Shown: positions 23,736 through 36,960 of the stretch, one piece after another
Layout: each line of letters opens with the position of its first letter
How positions within the stretch are numbered: the first letter of the stretch is position 1
Assembly (NCBI GenBank): GCA_029817715.1
Contig: JARUPY010000465.1
Coordinates: 5,231,001 to 5,295,000, forward strand
Reading direction: 5' to 3'
Source of the DNA: Melastoma dodecandrum
Taxonomy: Eukaryota; Streptophyta; Magnoliopsida; Myrtales; Melastomataceae
Length of the DNA: 64,000 nucleotides
Notes under the pieces: model-generated
What the model saw: the letters and a program-made list of their open reading frames with translations, nothing else
What the model was told of the DNA's origin: nothing
Database searches by the model: none
Translations under genes and position numbers: made by a program

Positions 23736-26700
23736 CTACGCATTTTGTTGAACTTGCCGATGAATTTGTACTATCCAGTCTACATAACCATTGGTGCCTG
23801 CAATTTGGTCCTCAACTAGGTTGGCAAGAAGAAGCAGCCCTTCCCGCGGTTGCTCACCTTGTCTTACAAGATTGCACAACTGATAGTATGAAGGATCATT
23901 CTCCCTGCTTTTCTTCAGAAGCGCAAAGATCTTCCTAGACATTTCTTCATCCCGTTCGTGGAAGTTAACCTGATTCCAATGAAAACATAACTGCTTTTTT
24001 TTTTGGTAGAAAGGTTTTGTAGCTTAGAAACATAACTGCTTTTAGCAAACAGAGAAAAGCATTCGAACATATAAAACAATATTCAAGATGCGTAATCACA
24101 AGAAGATACTTCCAACAGCCAAGTTTTTGTACTTGAAAAAGAAAAGGCCCAAGAGAGGCGCAATTGAAAAGAATAATGCACCATTTTGGGGAACAGGATA
24201 ACATATGTGTAGTGAACACCAGTGATATGTCATGCAAGATTACAAGTTATAAAAGCTGTCACCACATTAATATCCCCACTATTTTCCGGAAAATAACGGC
24301 CTTCCATTTGAAGGTTATCGAGTAATACGCATCTAAAACTTCACCATTGTATTTGAAAGGAATCATAAGGAGAAGCTTACCCGGGATAAATCCGCTGCAC
24401 AGTCTGGCCCGAGTAAACTCATGGCTATGTCAGGAGAAAGCATTCTACCGAACCATAATATAAAGCGAAGACCATCATCATACAAATAAAGGCCTCGTGA
24501 ATCTAAACTCTCGGCTGTCAAAGGCAGCTTCTTTGTTAAAACAGATCCCTGAAAAGAAAAGATGAAGGACTAAAAGATGTGCTTTACCACAGCTTAAAAT
24601 TGCTCACATAAAGCCAAAAAATTGAACCACTCGAAACCCAGCTCAAATTTGATTCTGGTATACCTTCATGATGTGTTCATCAAGCCTGATCAAATTCGGA
24701 TATAAGAGTTTCAACAACTTTTGTACAGGCAAAGCCATAATTGTGTAACCAGCCGCACAACGTTCATCAAGAGATGCATCAGCATAGCCTCCACGAAGTG
24801 CTGCGGATTTGGTCAATGCTAAACCGTACAAAGGAAGCAACTTCAATGATTCTGGATAAATCATCCTGCCAGCCAATCGATGCTGCACGGCATAGAGACT
24901 CCTATACTCCCTAAGTGCCTTTACTATTCGCTGCTGAATAGAACTTCTCGCATCTTCCAACTTATGAGTCAATGACTTCTCGATCGCTGCATTCACCAGT
25001 CCAACGTCAGAACTTATTTCTGCCAATGAGAAGTTGCTGAATTTAATATAGGAAAGAGCTTCACAAAGTCTACCTAGCCTACTAAACAATGATACAATCG
25101 CCCCTGTGTCTGCATAGCGGTACATCTCACTTAAGTCGGCTACCACTGGAGCAGCAGCTGTGTGTACTCTGATACGTCTTTCTCCACAAGATGCAGTGTA
25201 TCTTTTATTGTTAAGAGAAACTGATCCTAGCACCTTCCTTAAGAAGCCATAGTCCAAATAAAGCAACGAATTGCAATGACATAACAAGAACGCCTTCAGT
25301 GCCAAGAGTAACCATAGGCAGAAAACTACGAACACGAAGTTTGCCAAGCAAAGGGGTGGAGAGCATCATTCCAATAATTATCCAATAACATGGCAATCCC
25401 TACACTACAATAGAGAACCAGAAAAAACTACATACACATGCGGATATCAAAATATGCATCATTTCATATTTCAGATGGAAAGGATACAGAAGTGCAACTT
25501 GAAAATAGACGGTTTGAGTTGTAAGCAACGTTTCCTCGAGAGACAACTGCATCGCATATGCTTTATCGCAATCGATGGCTGGAAGTGCTAACAAATCAGT
25601 GGACCTCAGCATAAAGTTCCCATGGTAAGATGTAAAGCGAATCCCTAGAATTGACATAAAAAACAAAAATAAAAAAAGTTAGCCCCACATAATATAAACT
25701 AAACTGAAATTAACCAGAATAGGACAGGATAAAGATAGTAAGTACTAACCTTTTCCACACCTAACGCGCATAACAGCTTCCCATGCAGTTTCCCTTGTAA
25801 GGTCTCTGGATAACTCATGCCTTAACTTCTCCCCCTGAGTAGCTGACTGGAAGCTGGGGTAATAATATACCTGACCACCAGTATACTTAGCCAAAGTACC
25901 TATCACATGAAAATAGACATGGTCAACAGAATTTTGCTAATCAAACAATAATTTCAAATATGTAAACCAGGAGTCCATCACTCTATCAGGGGAAGTGAAA
26001 TCCATGTTCAAAATTTTATCTTAACTTTTTGAAAATTTAAAACAATAGCCACACATACCTAATGAAGCTATATCTGTATACTTGTCACTAAATGCATACA
26101 CATTTACTGCTATCTGAAACTTGGTGAGATCAGCCGCCATTTGCTTATAAAACGGATCCTCTGGAATCCTCAGAGCATGTTCTTTATCCGTTCCATAAAT
26201 ACGAGTATCATCTCCTCGCAATTTCAAGCGACCAACACCAAGGGATGGCAGTGCACTCTGGAAAATAAGTAACTTCCCTCCAAGTTGGCTCTGCAAGAAA
26301 ACCAAGTTATCAATAATTAGTTGGGTAAGAAAAATAAAAATAAAAAAATAAAAAAGAAATTGTAGCATAATGCGGAAGAAATCAGATAGAAATAATTCCG
26401 AATAAAATAAAAGTAGCAAAGCCTCTCACCATAACCATATATGCAGCCTTAAGAGCAGGACCAAAAGCAGATTCCAGGTTGACATTGTCTAGAAACATGG
26501 ATGGTAAGCTGTCTAAAAATGTTTCCACAACGCTTCTGGATTCGGAAAGGTTGACTAGTAGATCATCAGGTAATGGAACAAATATATCATCCAAATCTGA
26601 TACAACCATCATTTGAGGCTGATTTAAAGAAGACTGCCAAAAAAGAACACGGATCGCTATGTTATTGGTCAACAAAAAATTAATCTACCCACAGGAGATA

Positions 26701-29045
26701 AAAAAGAATGCTACTACCATAATGAAAAGGAAAAATAGTATCATTCCAGAAGCAGAAATACAAAGCCTAAGACAAAATTACCACTCGCCTTCATATTGTA
26801 GAAGTGTATGTTGCTGTCAAAAGTAATGAAACCAATTTGTGTCCACGAAGATCCAGGCAAATCATCCAAACAAGACTTTATGGTTTGTGCTACAACCTGT
26901 ACAAAATTTTCAGAGGAGAAACAGCATCATATCAACAACACTCAAAAAGGAGGTACAGGCATCATTGGACAATACAAGTACATTGATTGATAAGAGATAT
27001 CTCTAATTAATCAAAATACGTTCAGAACAATCAATGTTTAAGCATTTGTAAAGATGTTCATGAAAAACTTCAATTGTAACTTGAAATGTTTGCAGAGAAA
27101 AATCATCCTCCATAAGCACTTTGCATCTGAAGACTCAGTCATCGCCATTGATGTGTCAAGTCAAAACATGACGCTGAAGCCACAAAGCGACAAGAAGACT
27201 AAACGTAAATGGGTCGTCTGTGCAATATATATGTAAAGATAATCATATGCAAGCAAAATGTGGTATATTCACGTGATCATAAGCCAGCAACAGCATAAGA
27301 ATGCCTCTGCTTACCTCGATCATGCCACTTCTAGCCGCAGTTATGGAGACGTCAATAAGGAAGAAGTATAGAGGAGGCATCGGAGGCCGGACCATGTATT
27401 CAGTTGGAGCAACAAATTCAACGCTTCCCTTGGCAAGTTCAGGTCGCTGATCCAAATCAATTCTTTTACCAGAAGCATCCAAATGGGCAAAGTATTCTCC
27501 AGGGACTGTCAAAGAGTTAATGCCATCCAACAGTGAGAGCAAACGATGGAAGGACTGGTAGATATCCAATTTTTCAAGTCTTATGCAAGGGCACGCTCAA
27601 GAGCATCTTTTGATGTAATCTAATATAAGAAAAATATGGCAGCTTATTAAGTGTGAGTTGAGCTAAAAAAATGCATGCTACTGTAGATCAACTTCAAACA
27701 GCAGTCTCAAAGGGGAACAAAATGCAAAGAAAGCACTTCTCACCATCATTCGGTAATGAACAGATGTTGCACCGCCACTTTCTTCCAGCATCAGTAAATG
27801 TCACATATGGATTTACATAGGTGCGGCATTTCCTGCATCGAATGATACCCACGGAGGAAAAGTTGACAACTGGTACTGCCTCCTGAAAGACCAAAAATTG
27901 GCAGTAAGTGTTAAGCATCAAGAATTGTCAGTAAAAGTTTAGGTTTCCAACATTATTTGGTTAAAGATTCGGACCCCATTAGGACATTCGGCGAGAGGAC
28001 AAACAACAGCTCCGAGAGGCAAGTGCCACCTTTGCACTAAAGACTGGGAATTTGGTATCGCACCAGTTGTGAGCCGTAAAAAATTAGATTTGCAATTCAA
28101 GGGAAACATTTCGGCCAATAATGTTGACTCCACATCACCATCCAGCGGTCTGGGCAATGACCTGGAGTCAATTCCAGCATCTACAGAACCAGGCACAGAA
28201 CCAAGAGAAAGCGAGTTGAAGTCCTCCACCAGCCCAGTCAGGGAACCAAGAGGGGGGCCAGAAATAGGGTATGCTCCTTGTGGTCTCCGCTGGATACCAG
28301 GTTGAACACCCACCAGTGGTGGGGGCGGAGGAGTTGTGTATCCCTGGTTACCGAAAGGTGGAGAAGCTGCCGGTGGAGCTGCTGGGTAACCTCCTTGAGC
28401 ACTGGCAAAAGGAGGCTGGAATGTCTGACTTGCTTGGCCCAGCGAAGCTTGTGGAACAGTGGGAGGCTGCTGATTTGAAAATCCAGGTAATGTTGGCGGC
28501 ACATTAGGCTGTGATCCAGGATAAGCTGAGCTTCCTAGATTAAAGGGTGGCCCACTCGGCATACTCGGGCCAGGAGTTACAATATTTCCTCTCAATGGAG
28601 GAGATCCCATTGGCAAATTGGACACCTGTGCTAGTGGACGAGAAGAACCTGGCTGGGAATATAACTGACTGGTTGAAGGTGGACTTGGTGGCGGTCCAGA
28701 AGTAAATGCTTGAGGTACCATTGGATATTGGGGTGCATTAGGACGTTGAACAGTTCCATAAGTCGGTGTAACATATGATTGTGGGGGAACACTAAAGGAA
28801 GGACCGTTAGAAGCATATTGCGAAGGTGGCCGAGAGTTTTGCAAACCCAATCCGGTTGCTACAGGACCTGTGGCTGGATAAGGATTGGTATTGGGAGCAG
28901 GACGTGTGGCGGGTCTAAAAGCAGAGGGTGCAGGTCCACCCATTGGCCCAGGGGAAGAGAACACAGTGGGAACTTGTGAGGACGAAAACGGTGTAGAGGC
29001 AGGCCGTCCTGGGAAGGAAGGACGACCTGGATTTTCAGTCCCCAT
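23736..29045 (-). CDS. SEC24A: COPII vesicle coat subunit SEC24 (SEC24A-like)
   Basis: Twelve exons keep frame: 29045-27975, 27882-27744, 27505-27315, 26896-26789, 26633-26430, 26290-26059, 25899-25750, 25644-25488, 25201-25074, 24986-24664, 24548-24381, 23969-23736. The product is 1034 residues, matching the plant family length. Exon 1 is the Pro/Gly/Gln-rich N-terminus (1-357). A CxxC...CxxC zinc finger (about 373-398, [10 protein letters not shown] and WRCNIC) precedes the trunk ([27 protein letters not shown]), beta-sandwich, helical domain ([10 protein letters not shown]) and gelsolin-like end ([14 protein letters not shown]). SEC24 selects cargo at ER exit sites with SEC23. One intron (26634-26788) begins with GC, and another (24987-25073) is 87 bases, stop-free and in frame. 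Confidence 0.94.
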
Positions 29046-29950
29046 TTATTGCGCTTGTTAGCTCAGACCCGTAATAAAAACAGCAAGACTTCCGCGACAA
29101 AAACCTGCCAAAATTAACAAATTTTGTTGCTACAGGCCCCTGAGAAATGGGAGAAGCCATAAACCATTGCACTGCACCTCAACCAAACTGGAAACCATCT
29201 ATATTGGAGAAATATACAAATTCCAAAGCACACCAACCCCTACAAGAGGCAAGAAGATGCACACGAATCCACCCTATAATAACTGGACTTCCAGAACTAA
29301 GTTTCAAAGAAATCTATCAATATTGCCGACAGAACATAACCCCAGCTCATGTTCTAAACAAACAACAGAGTCGTTATCTGAACAAAACCTCATCAGGAAA
29401 TCCTCAACTGTTTGTACTTCATGGAGTCTGCGAACTGCAAACACATAACAATGCCAATCCCGGAACGACAGTTAAAACAGACTGCAAAATTTATTACCAT
29501 ACCAACCCATACCTTCTCATCCCAAATTCCCCAAATAAAATATCCGCACTAGAATCATATCTATCCCCCCCAATCCCATCCTGACAGCCGGGGAATCATG
29601 CTAAGAACGAGATCGTTCATCATAGCAGCCACCATCCGCCAACACCATCGACAAGGAAACGCAAATCCCATCCAGGAATCAAAATCCAAGACAAACACGC
29701 GAGATCGAACTTTTACAGAAAAACGAAAACCGTTAACTTCGAGGGACGAAACTCACCGGGATCGATCCGTTTGGATGACCAAGGAAACCCTAACGAAATC
29801 CCGAAGAGGCGATCGATCGCGATCGGGATTTCCCGCGCCAATTGCAGGGAGAACACCCCAATCTGGAACTAGACACACCCAGAGAGAAAGACAAGTCGTC
29901 GGCTCTTCCTTCCTTCTCTCTCTCTCTCTCTCTCTCGCTTGATGGGATTT
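29046..29950 (-). promoter_or_regulatory. 5' leader of SEC24 with a 5' UTR intron and a CT microsatellite
   Basis: A donor (CCG|GTGAGT) at the 29756 side and an acceptor (TTTTGGCAG|G) at the 29105 side suggest a 652-base intron in the 5' UTR. Upstream, 29915-29936 is an uninterrupted (TC)11 run on the plus strand, read as a GA repeat by the gene. The open frames on either strand inside the leader look like chance. Confidence 0.5.
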
Positions 29951-30580
29951 ATTATTTTTTGTTACTCAATTCCTTGTCTCTCTGTTCAATCAGTTTTTTC
30001 CTGGGGACCCAACCCAATACCAGATATATATAATATTTGTTACTACAATATTCTCCCTAGGATTAGTTTACTGATAGATAACATCTTTATAATATCAAGT
30101 TTGATTTAGATCAAAATCTAAATATTGGATATCATAAAATTAAAATCTTAGAATTAACCCACTTAAAGATTCTGACAAAACATTCCCTAAATATTAGGGT
30201 AATTTTTTAAAATTTATCGAAAATAATTGTCATATTTTACAAAATATTTCCTCGTCGAATAGGTCAAAGCTCGATGAAATCACACGAAATAGTCAAATTT
30301 ACACATCGGCGGTAACGGCAGCAAAACTCGAGCAGAAGGCCAGCCAGGCCGACATCGCCATCGTAAATTGTTGTCCCTATCATTATTGTTGTCATCTCAG
30401 TTAATTACAAATCCTAACGCCTAATGAAGAAGCCAAATTTCTCTTACTACAAACATCCCCAGCTCTGGAAGAGGATCTTCAGAGGCGAATTAACCTCGAG
30501 AGGACAGATTTGAGTAAGAACTCCAGATGTATATGTATGGGCTGCGTCGAGAAGCGGTGCTTCGAGGAGGCATCCTATGA
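29951..30580. other. AT-rich intergenic DNA with one arm of a fold-back family
   Basis: About 30205-30260 (TTTATCGAAAATAATTGTCA, then CATATTTTACAAAATATTT) resembles the right arm of the fold-back element at 14.9 kb. No gene is seen. Confidence 0.35.
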
Positions 30581-30851
30581 TGCTATATTCCAGACTTCTT
30601 TTGATTTTTTGTCAGGAAAGATACTGGATTGAAAGGCACCTCTGTCCACGGCCGAGGCCCCTTGTGACTAAATGTACCTGAAGATGGAGAACCGCAACAC
30701 CATGTTCTTGCAGGGTCAGTAAGAAAACCTTCGTTGCACCCGTTCAGGGCCAACACTTCACCTCCTCCAAAGGATTCACGGTTGAATTGCTTTTCCATTC
30801 CGCTTACTGAAACAAAGAATGCCAAATTCAGGTCGAAGCTTGCAGTTACCC

Positions 30852-32957
30852 TTACTTTTCACACTTCTTAGAGACTTCATTCAATAGCAGCCGCTGCCGA
30901 AATGCCAAATACTTGTCTAAGCTGGTCCCAGCCCACTGCTGGCAGAAGGACTCGTCAGTTGGAACAAATGAACTCAAAGGGAAGGGACCCTTTGGTGCCT
31001 TCTTTAAGGCTACCAAGAACCTGTGGCGAGGACGGATCCTCTGCTCCAGAGACAAGCTAAGGTATGTGGGATATTTGGTCAGAGATTGAACCTCATTTTG
31101 CAGCTCCTTAATCAGGTACATGTACTTGGGCTTGAGGTTCTCCTCCAGCGACAAAGATAACACCTAAACATAAAATTTGTAATGGCAATCCTTCAGCTAC
31201 ACAATAAAATAAACCAACAATGTTCTCAGGATCAAAGTTATACAAACCTGTGTGAGACTCGTCAAAACTTTTAAGATTTCAGAGTTACGCATCCCGATGC
31301 TTCTCAAGAAATTGATCCTAGGAAGCAGTCCATCATCGATGCTATAATGAAGAAGCTGAGGATGTTTCGTCACCATCTTCACAACGTCATCCCTCGGTGC
31401 ACCAATCTCTTTGGAGAGGAAAAAATAGCGGGTGTTCCACGATATATCAATCCTCTGAACAAGAATCTGAGGACTCAGCTGCACAACCTTACCCAAGTCC
31501 TTCTCTTTGATGCCAACTTCCTCAACTAGGTATCGCACAGTCGGCTTCAATGATTTCTCAACACTGTAGGAGAAGAGTGACGGGCATACAGCAATTATCT
31601 GACCTATTCGCGAATTGGGTATCCCTAGACCCATTAGAAAAGAAACATGTGATTTCAAATTGCTTTCCACCGTGTACTCTAATATCTGCGGCTGTCGCAA
31701 CAGTATTCTTTTGACATCTCGTTGCTTGACACCGATGCTTAACAGGTAGTCCAATCTCTCTTTAGCTGAGCAAACATTTATCTGAAGGGAAGGCATATGC
31801 CTCTCATACATCTGGAGGAAGTGTGATTCCTTCAGTCCAAACGTGCATAAATAATCGAGAAGGGGGATCCACCTCTCATCCAGTTCAATATCATCTGAGA
31901 GTCGAGGGTACCGCTGCTTCCCAGATTCCCGGTTTTTTCCCTGGAACTGATAGAACAGGACCAATTCATAATCAAAATCATTCAACCTCACATTATGATT
32001 TTACTGTAGTCACATGTACCTTCCCCTGCCCAGCTGAACTAAGGCCTTGGTCGCTTCTAAATGGATATTTCCTTTCATTTCTAGCATGCAAAATGCCTTT
32101 TCCGCCATGTGAGTCGCGTTCAAAGTCCTCCAAACTTGATCTCCATCCCTTCAAACCCTTGCTTTCTATGGAAAAAATAAGGCATTATTCGTTAAATAAA
32201 ATAATTTGCCACGACACTTCTACAACTTATAAAAACAAGTACCATCTGTCGTTTTTATCATTTTATTCTTCGTGTGCTTGTTCTTTCCACTTCCATATTC
32301 TGCTGGTTCAGCAAACTCGTCCTGAAGGCAACGTACAAACAGACTCAAAATCAAAAAAAGTTCAAACTAAGAATCAAACCTTATAGAACAACAACAGCAG
32401 CAGCAACCATCCAACCAAGAATCCACATTGAAAATTGTCTGTCCGTCCAACAGCCAAATCCAAACACACCAAACTCGGGCAGATGCAGAGCATAAACAAC
32501 TACCATGAACAACTAGCCCATAATTCCGTTTACAGCCCGAGTTTATTCAGGAATCTCAGCCTTATCTCGTCGAGGGACTATGACACCAGGCACCATAAAA
32601 TCCTCACAATATTACCAAAAAAAATCATCTCGCCTCATCATCGTCCAACCAATCGTCCCCGTCGCCCGCATCCTCCTCGTCCTCATCGTCATAATCAGAG
32701 TCTCCATCACCGCTACCATAGGGCGAGAGACTCTGCCCGAACCTCGACTTCCGATTACCCTTGAGAATCCTGGGATTAGAATGCGTAGACGACACCACGA
32801 ACCTCCTGGTACAACGAATCCTCCCCGTCGACGGCTCCCCGACGAACAAACGATGGCGAAACCCCGAGCACGAGCACAAGATCTCAGTAGCGGACAGGTC
32901 GGAGTGACTCGCGCAAGGGACGGAGAGGAAGATGGAGGAGAGCACGACCATCGACAT
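30852..32957 (-). CDS. MTERF9: Chloroplast mTERF-family protein, mTERF9-like
   Basis: Five exons (32957-32634, 32321-32243, 32165-32020, 31940-31248, 31163-30852) join in frame to 517 residues. A Ser-rich transit-like N-terminus and an acidic Asp/Glu run (about 90-108) precede a long mTERF array (about 215-450) of repeats such as LLSIGVKQRDVKRILLRQPQ, LGIPNSRIGQIIAVCPSLFS and LVEEVGIKEKDLGKVVQLSP. The C-terminus SFCQQWAGTSLDKYLAFR is characteristic of mTERF9 (At5g55580 as I recall), which supports plastid ribosome assembly and stress tolerance. Intron 1 seems to use a GC donor (GAG|GCGAGA): the only nearby GT donor, at 32612-32613, would put a TGA in frame. About 270 bases of apparent 3' UTR follow. 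Confidence 0.9.
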
Positions 32958-33660
32958 TGCAGCAGGGAAGGAAGGATGAAAGGAAGGAGATAAAAAAGGA
33001 CAGTTTGGAATATACTCAAAAACCCTACCCGAGGGGGATCGCCGTGGATAACGGTGAGAATTTTATTACCACGTCGGAGGAAGAAGATTTTTTCATGCCG
33101 GCTTTCGGACATGGAATTGCGTTTTTAGTCCGGTAGTTATATTTCATTTCAATTTAGTCCTAATTTGTCCGAGCGAATCATCCGACGGGGATAATTAGAT
33201 TTAGAAGATGGCGGCACATGTGGGCTTCTTAAATGTGTTTTTGTCTTGATTATGCAATTTGGTAGACAAAACACGCTTCGGATTGGGACGATTTCGTTCC
33301 TGACGAGGCACGAGCTGCGATATTTTTGTCTGTCCGAAATCCAGCAGACGTGGCCGAACCAAAACAACTAATTCTTTCTCTATCAATATTATTTCTATTC
33401 ATGGCCCGGGGCCGAAGTTTTAATGTTCTACTGGTAAATCGTCCATTCCGCGGGAGAAGCCTTGAAAATCGTTTCTCGAAGAGCAATGTATCGATATTAT
33501 CTGGTCAGCCGATTTCGAAATGAAATGGAACGGAAAAGTGGGTTATATATAGTGATTAGGAATGAAATTGTGTGTTTGGTTCAATAATGAAAAGAAAATG
33601 AGAAAGGAAATGAAACGAGGAAGAGAACGGCCATGAGCTCATAAATGCTCATTTACTCCA
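32958..33660. other. Upstream region of the mTERF9-like gene
   Basis: This is leader and promoter DNA with no recognisable motif cluster. Open stretches here lie opposite or out of frame with exon 1. Confidence 0.4.
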
Positions 33661-34730
33661 TTCTCTTTAAAATTAGAAAAATGATAAGTTTTTAGCAAAA
33701 AAACTTTGTTCGCATGCCAAAAATATCGGGCCTAATTATGATGAGTCCATAAATTCAGGCTATTTTATGAACAAAGTTATGCTGCTCATATCAAGTCTAT
33801 CAAAACAATAACAAGAAGTTTTGAGCCTATTTTACACTAAGCCCATAAGTTCAAGGGTCATTAAGAATGTTTACGAGCCCACCGTTATGTGAGCCCGCCA
33901 AGAAAGTACTAAGTTTACGAAGGACCGTCGGGGTCAGAGTCTATGAAGATCAGAAAACAGCTTGACTCTGAGATTTTGCGAAAAAAGTTTACGGGGCCAC
34001 GTTCCCATGAGTTGAAAGATCTTTAGGTGGAGAAAATCTGGAGACACGTCTCCATTTATCTGATTTGATATAAGAAAAAGAAGCTGTTAAGCCTACGCGA
34101 GTCCAAACTGATAGACGATATGGATAAAAGCCATGTCTACCAGGATTAATTTGTCACCGAGATTTCTGGAAGTGAGGTCCACGACCTAGGAAGATACTTT
34201 GAGAGCGTATCAAACATCCCAGGCACACTATTTAGTATAAAAGGGAGAAGATCCTCCTTAGTCAGACACGACAATCAAGACATATTTTACATTAATCGTC
34301 AACCATTTAGTTTTAGTTAACAGGCGTCCAAACCCCGACCTGGATGAACTCGCAAGGGTTCGGGTTTTCACTTCCACCATCAGAGTGAGCTTTGATAACC
34401 AATCTCCGCCTTCACTCCATCGTCTTGGTGAGCAACCGTAGCCAAGACACCAAAGCACCGCCATCACTCCACCACCAGACATCCAGATCCACACTACCTT
34501 CGACCATACTCTGTCCCTCGCCTCTCCAGAAGCCAAATTCCACCATTCCAGACCGCAAGTCTTCGGCGCCAGCAGCAAGTCTACAACGTCACCACCGTCT
34601 GCTTCATAAGCTTTATTTGTTTTTATGGCCGTAAGCTTTTCAATTTGTTTGTAAGACATTGTTTTGGCATCGTTGATTAATACAATTTATCTATTTCATT
34701 TACTGGCGACCACATTCGAACCCTTGTGAG
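33661..34730 (+). mobile_element. LTR-like fragment (possible solo LTR)
   Basis: The segment is non-coding and contains a clear TATA-type core (TAGTATAAAAGGGAGAAGAT near 34233-34252), followed about 430 bases later by GTTTTGGCATCGTTGATTAATAC and then ACTGGCGACC. A TATA core in otherwise anonymous DNA and a trailing TGGCG word resemble the U3-R-U5 and primer-site layout of an LTR retroelement. I see no second LTR, no gag/pol and no defined TG...CA ends, so the call is tentative. Confidence 0.3.
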
Positions 34731-36960
34731 TGTTCGTGCCAAATATTTTCGACGTGTTTCGTTTCCGACGCGAACATACTTATTGAAACTAAGACATTAA
34801 ATTCAAACAATTCATGGATGGAAACTACAAAGTCGAACACTTGAACACAAAAGAAAAAGAAAGTAAAAACAAAGAGAGAAAAAGAAAATATAAGTCTTTT
34901 CATACTTTGGAATGATTAATATGCATGTTCTTTCCAATTGTTCTACGGGTTGTATTTATAATAATCCTCTACAAAATTATTGGTTGTTCATGTCCTAAGT
35001 AGTGGGGTCATGTGATACCCATTGAGGGATATATATCTGATTGTGGGTTGAGCTATTGAATTTGTGGGTTAACGACAGGAGACGTGGGTGTCGGTAGGCT
35101 TCACGTCTTCCGGTTGTGGGTGCTCGTTCCCAAGTTACGGGACGGTTCCTTTTACGTTCGATCCCCAATGCTCGCTTGATCTCCTTCCTATGAAGTGCTC
35201 GCTCATTGTATGGTCGACCGACTTTTTCCCCATGGGCTTGGCTAACATATTTGCCCCCCGAGAATGCCCAGATCACCTGGCAAATCGTTGTAGGTGCCGT
35301 CAGCGACACGTTGAGTTTGGGTTCTCAGATGATCATTCCCGACTGAGGAGTCGTTCTGCAGGGCTTGCCTAGTTTGATGTAATCTGTGCATTGGAACTGT
35401 ACTGGGTGCAGCCGGAGAATCGTAATGCCGAAAAAAATCAGAAAACGGGACCTCCGTGTTTCATATAAGTTGTCAACCGAATCCTTTCTAGCTGACAGTG
35501 GCTTCTGTGGCAGATAGCACGGAGGAGATGTGAGGCGTGTGGAGGGTCAGGAGCCTGTTCTCGAGTAGAATGAATTCTTTCGCTGCCCCTGATGAGGTAC
35601 TAAAGTTTGAGTTGCCCGTCTGTTGTCGCTGCTTCCGGCTGATTGAACGGAATGCTGTAATTACTGTTTTTCTTCCAGGTGGGTTTTTGCCAAGGCAGTC
35701 CTGGAAGAGATTGTTCTCCGGTTAAAGATGAAACGGAGCACCGGTATCTTGTCCCCTGGGACAGATGAAACCAGTCGAATTTTGATCCTATCCAAAACGC
35801 ATTTCAATGAGAATATGATTGTATACGTTCTTTAACTGCAACGACCTAACCTGCCGCAACAATCCAACTATGAAAATCTCGCTCGCATTCGCGAGCTGAC
35901 AGCAATTCTGAAACAGAGACTAGCGTTGGGGAAAGGGTTGATACATGTCTGTTCCTGGGGTCATGCGGCAGACATACTTGACTTCCGAGGAGGAATCTAC
36001 TGAAAACCCTGTCCGTATGAAAGCCGCAGCAAATCCACCCCATGCATTACATACTGTCAGATACATACATCAGTGGTTAATTCTCTATGCAAGCGAAGAA
36101 GTGGTCGTCGGTCGACGATGAAGGTCGAGCATGACGAGGATCGGCCGCAGAGCAAAGAGAAAACTGAGAGACGTGGTTAAGATAGATGACGAGAAGTTAT
36201 GGTGGTTGGAAGAGCACTTGCGTCATCCTGACAACATGCAAGCGTCTGATCGTCCCAAAACTCCAGTTTCAAAAACGACATTCCCCACAACGTCAAATAA
36301 ATACCCCAAACTGAAGGTGGAACTAAATTCAGACACACCCTTTTAGTCAGAGAGTTGACGATTTGGGCCAAAAATAAAAAATAAAAAAGAATTGATTCCA
36401 GGACAGACGGTCAAACCGCGTATGGAACTTTTGGCAGGAGCGGGGTTGGAGATTGACCATGTGAGACTTCTTGAACTCCATTCTTACCGACAACAGAGAT
36501 TCCCCCTTGTGTTTCCAACCGCATCCCTGTCGCGATCGGGACGCATTACCTCTCTTTCTTATCTTCTTCGTTCTTGATGATTATCTTTCACTAATATTTC
36601 TCAGAGATCATCACGTCGACGCGCAAACCTTTACTTATTTGTTTGAAAGCGTATTTCCGACAAATCAATGTCCGCAAATTAATAAATATTTTTAGTTTTA
36701 TTTTTTTGGTCGGAGAAGTTCTTGCCTAAAATAAACTTGCAGACAAGTATTTATTATTCAGTCGCGTCTTCAAAGGGGGAGGATAACGAGGTTCCTTCTT
36801 TTCTCCAAGCTCGTGGGTTTTTCTTTTCGTTTTAGTTTCTTTGTGATTGTGATTCTGGATTTTGGGAAACATCGGTTGGTTTTTGATTTGCGGTTTTAGT
36901 GACACTTCTGGCCGTGAGAGATTCTTGATCTGGGGAGAAGTTATTGAATCGCAGGGGTTT
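34731..36960. other. Long unassigned intergenic stretch
   Basis: The DNA alternates AT-rich and more GC-rich parts (35050-36160). Reading frames of 60-105 codons occur on both strands, but none has a domain, codon continuity or splice context. It may contain decayed transposon sequence. The last 250 bases are probably the 5' leader of the GRAS gene, with a T-rich acceptor (TTTTTTTTGTAG|G) at 36973. Confidence 0.4.

Noticed and set aside
29147..29584. 145-codon plus-strand frame upstream of SEC24
   Set aside because: It lies entirely inside the inferred 5' UTR intron of SEC24 and has no recognisable features.
34700..34735. TGGCGACC as a tRNA primer-binding site
   Set aside because: The word begins TGG as a primer site should, but the following bases do not match the 3' end of a tRNA I can name, so I did not use it to define an LTR.
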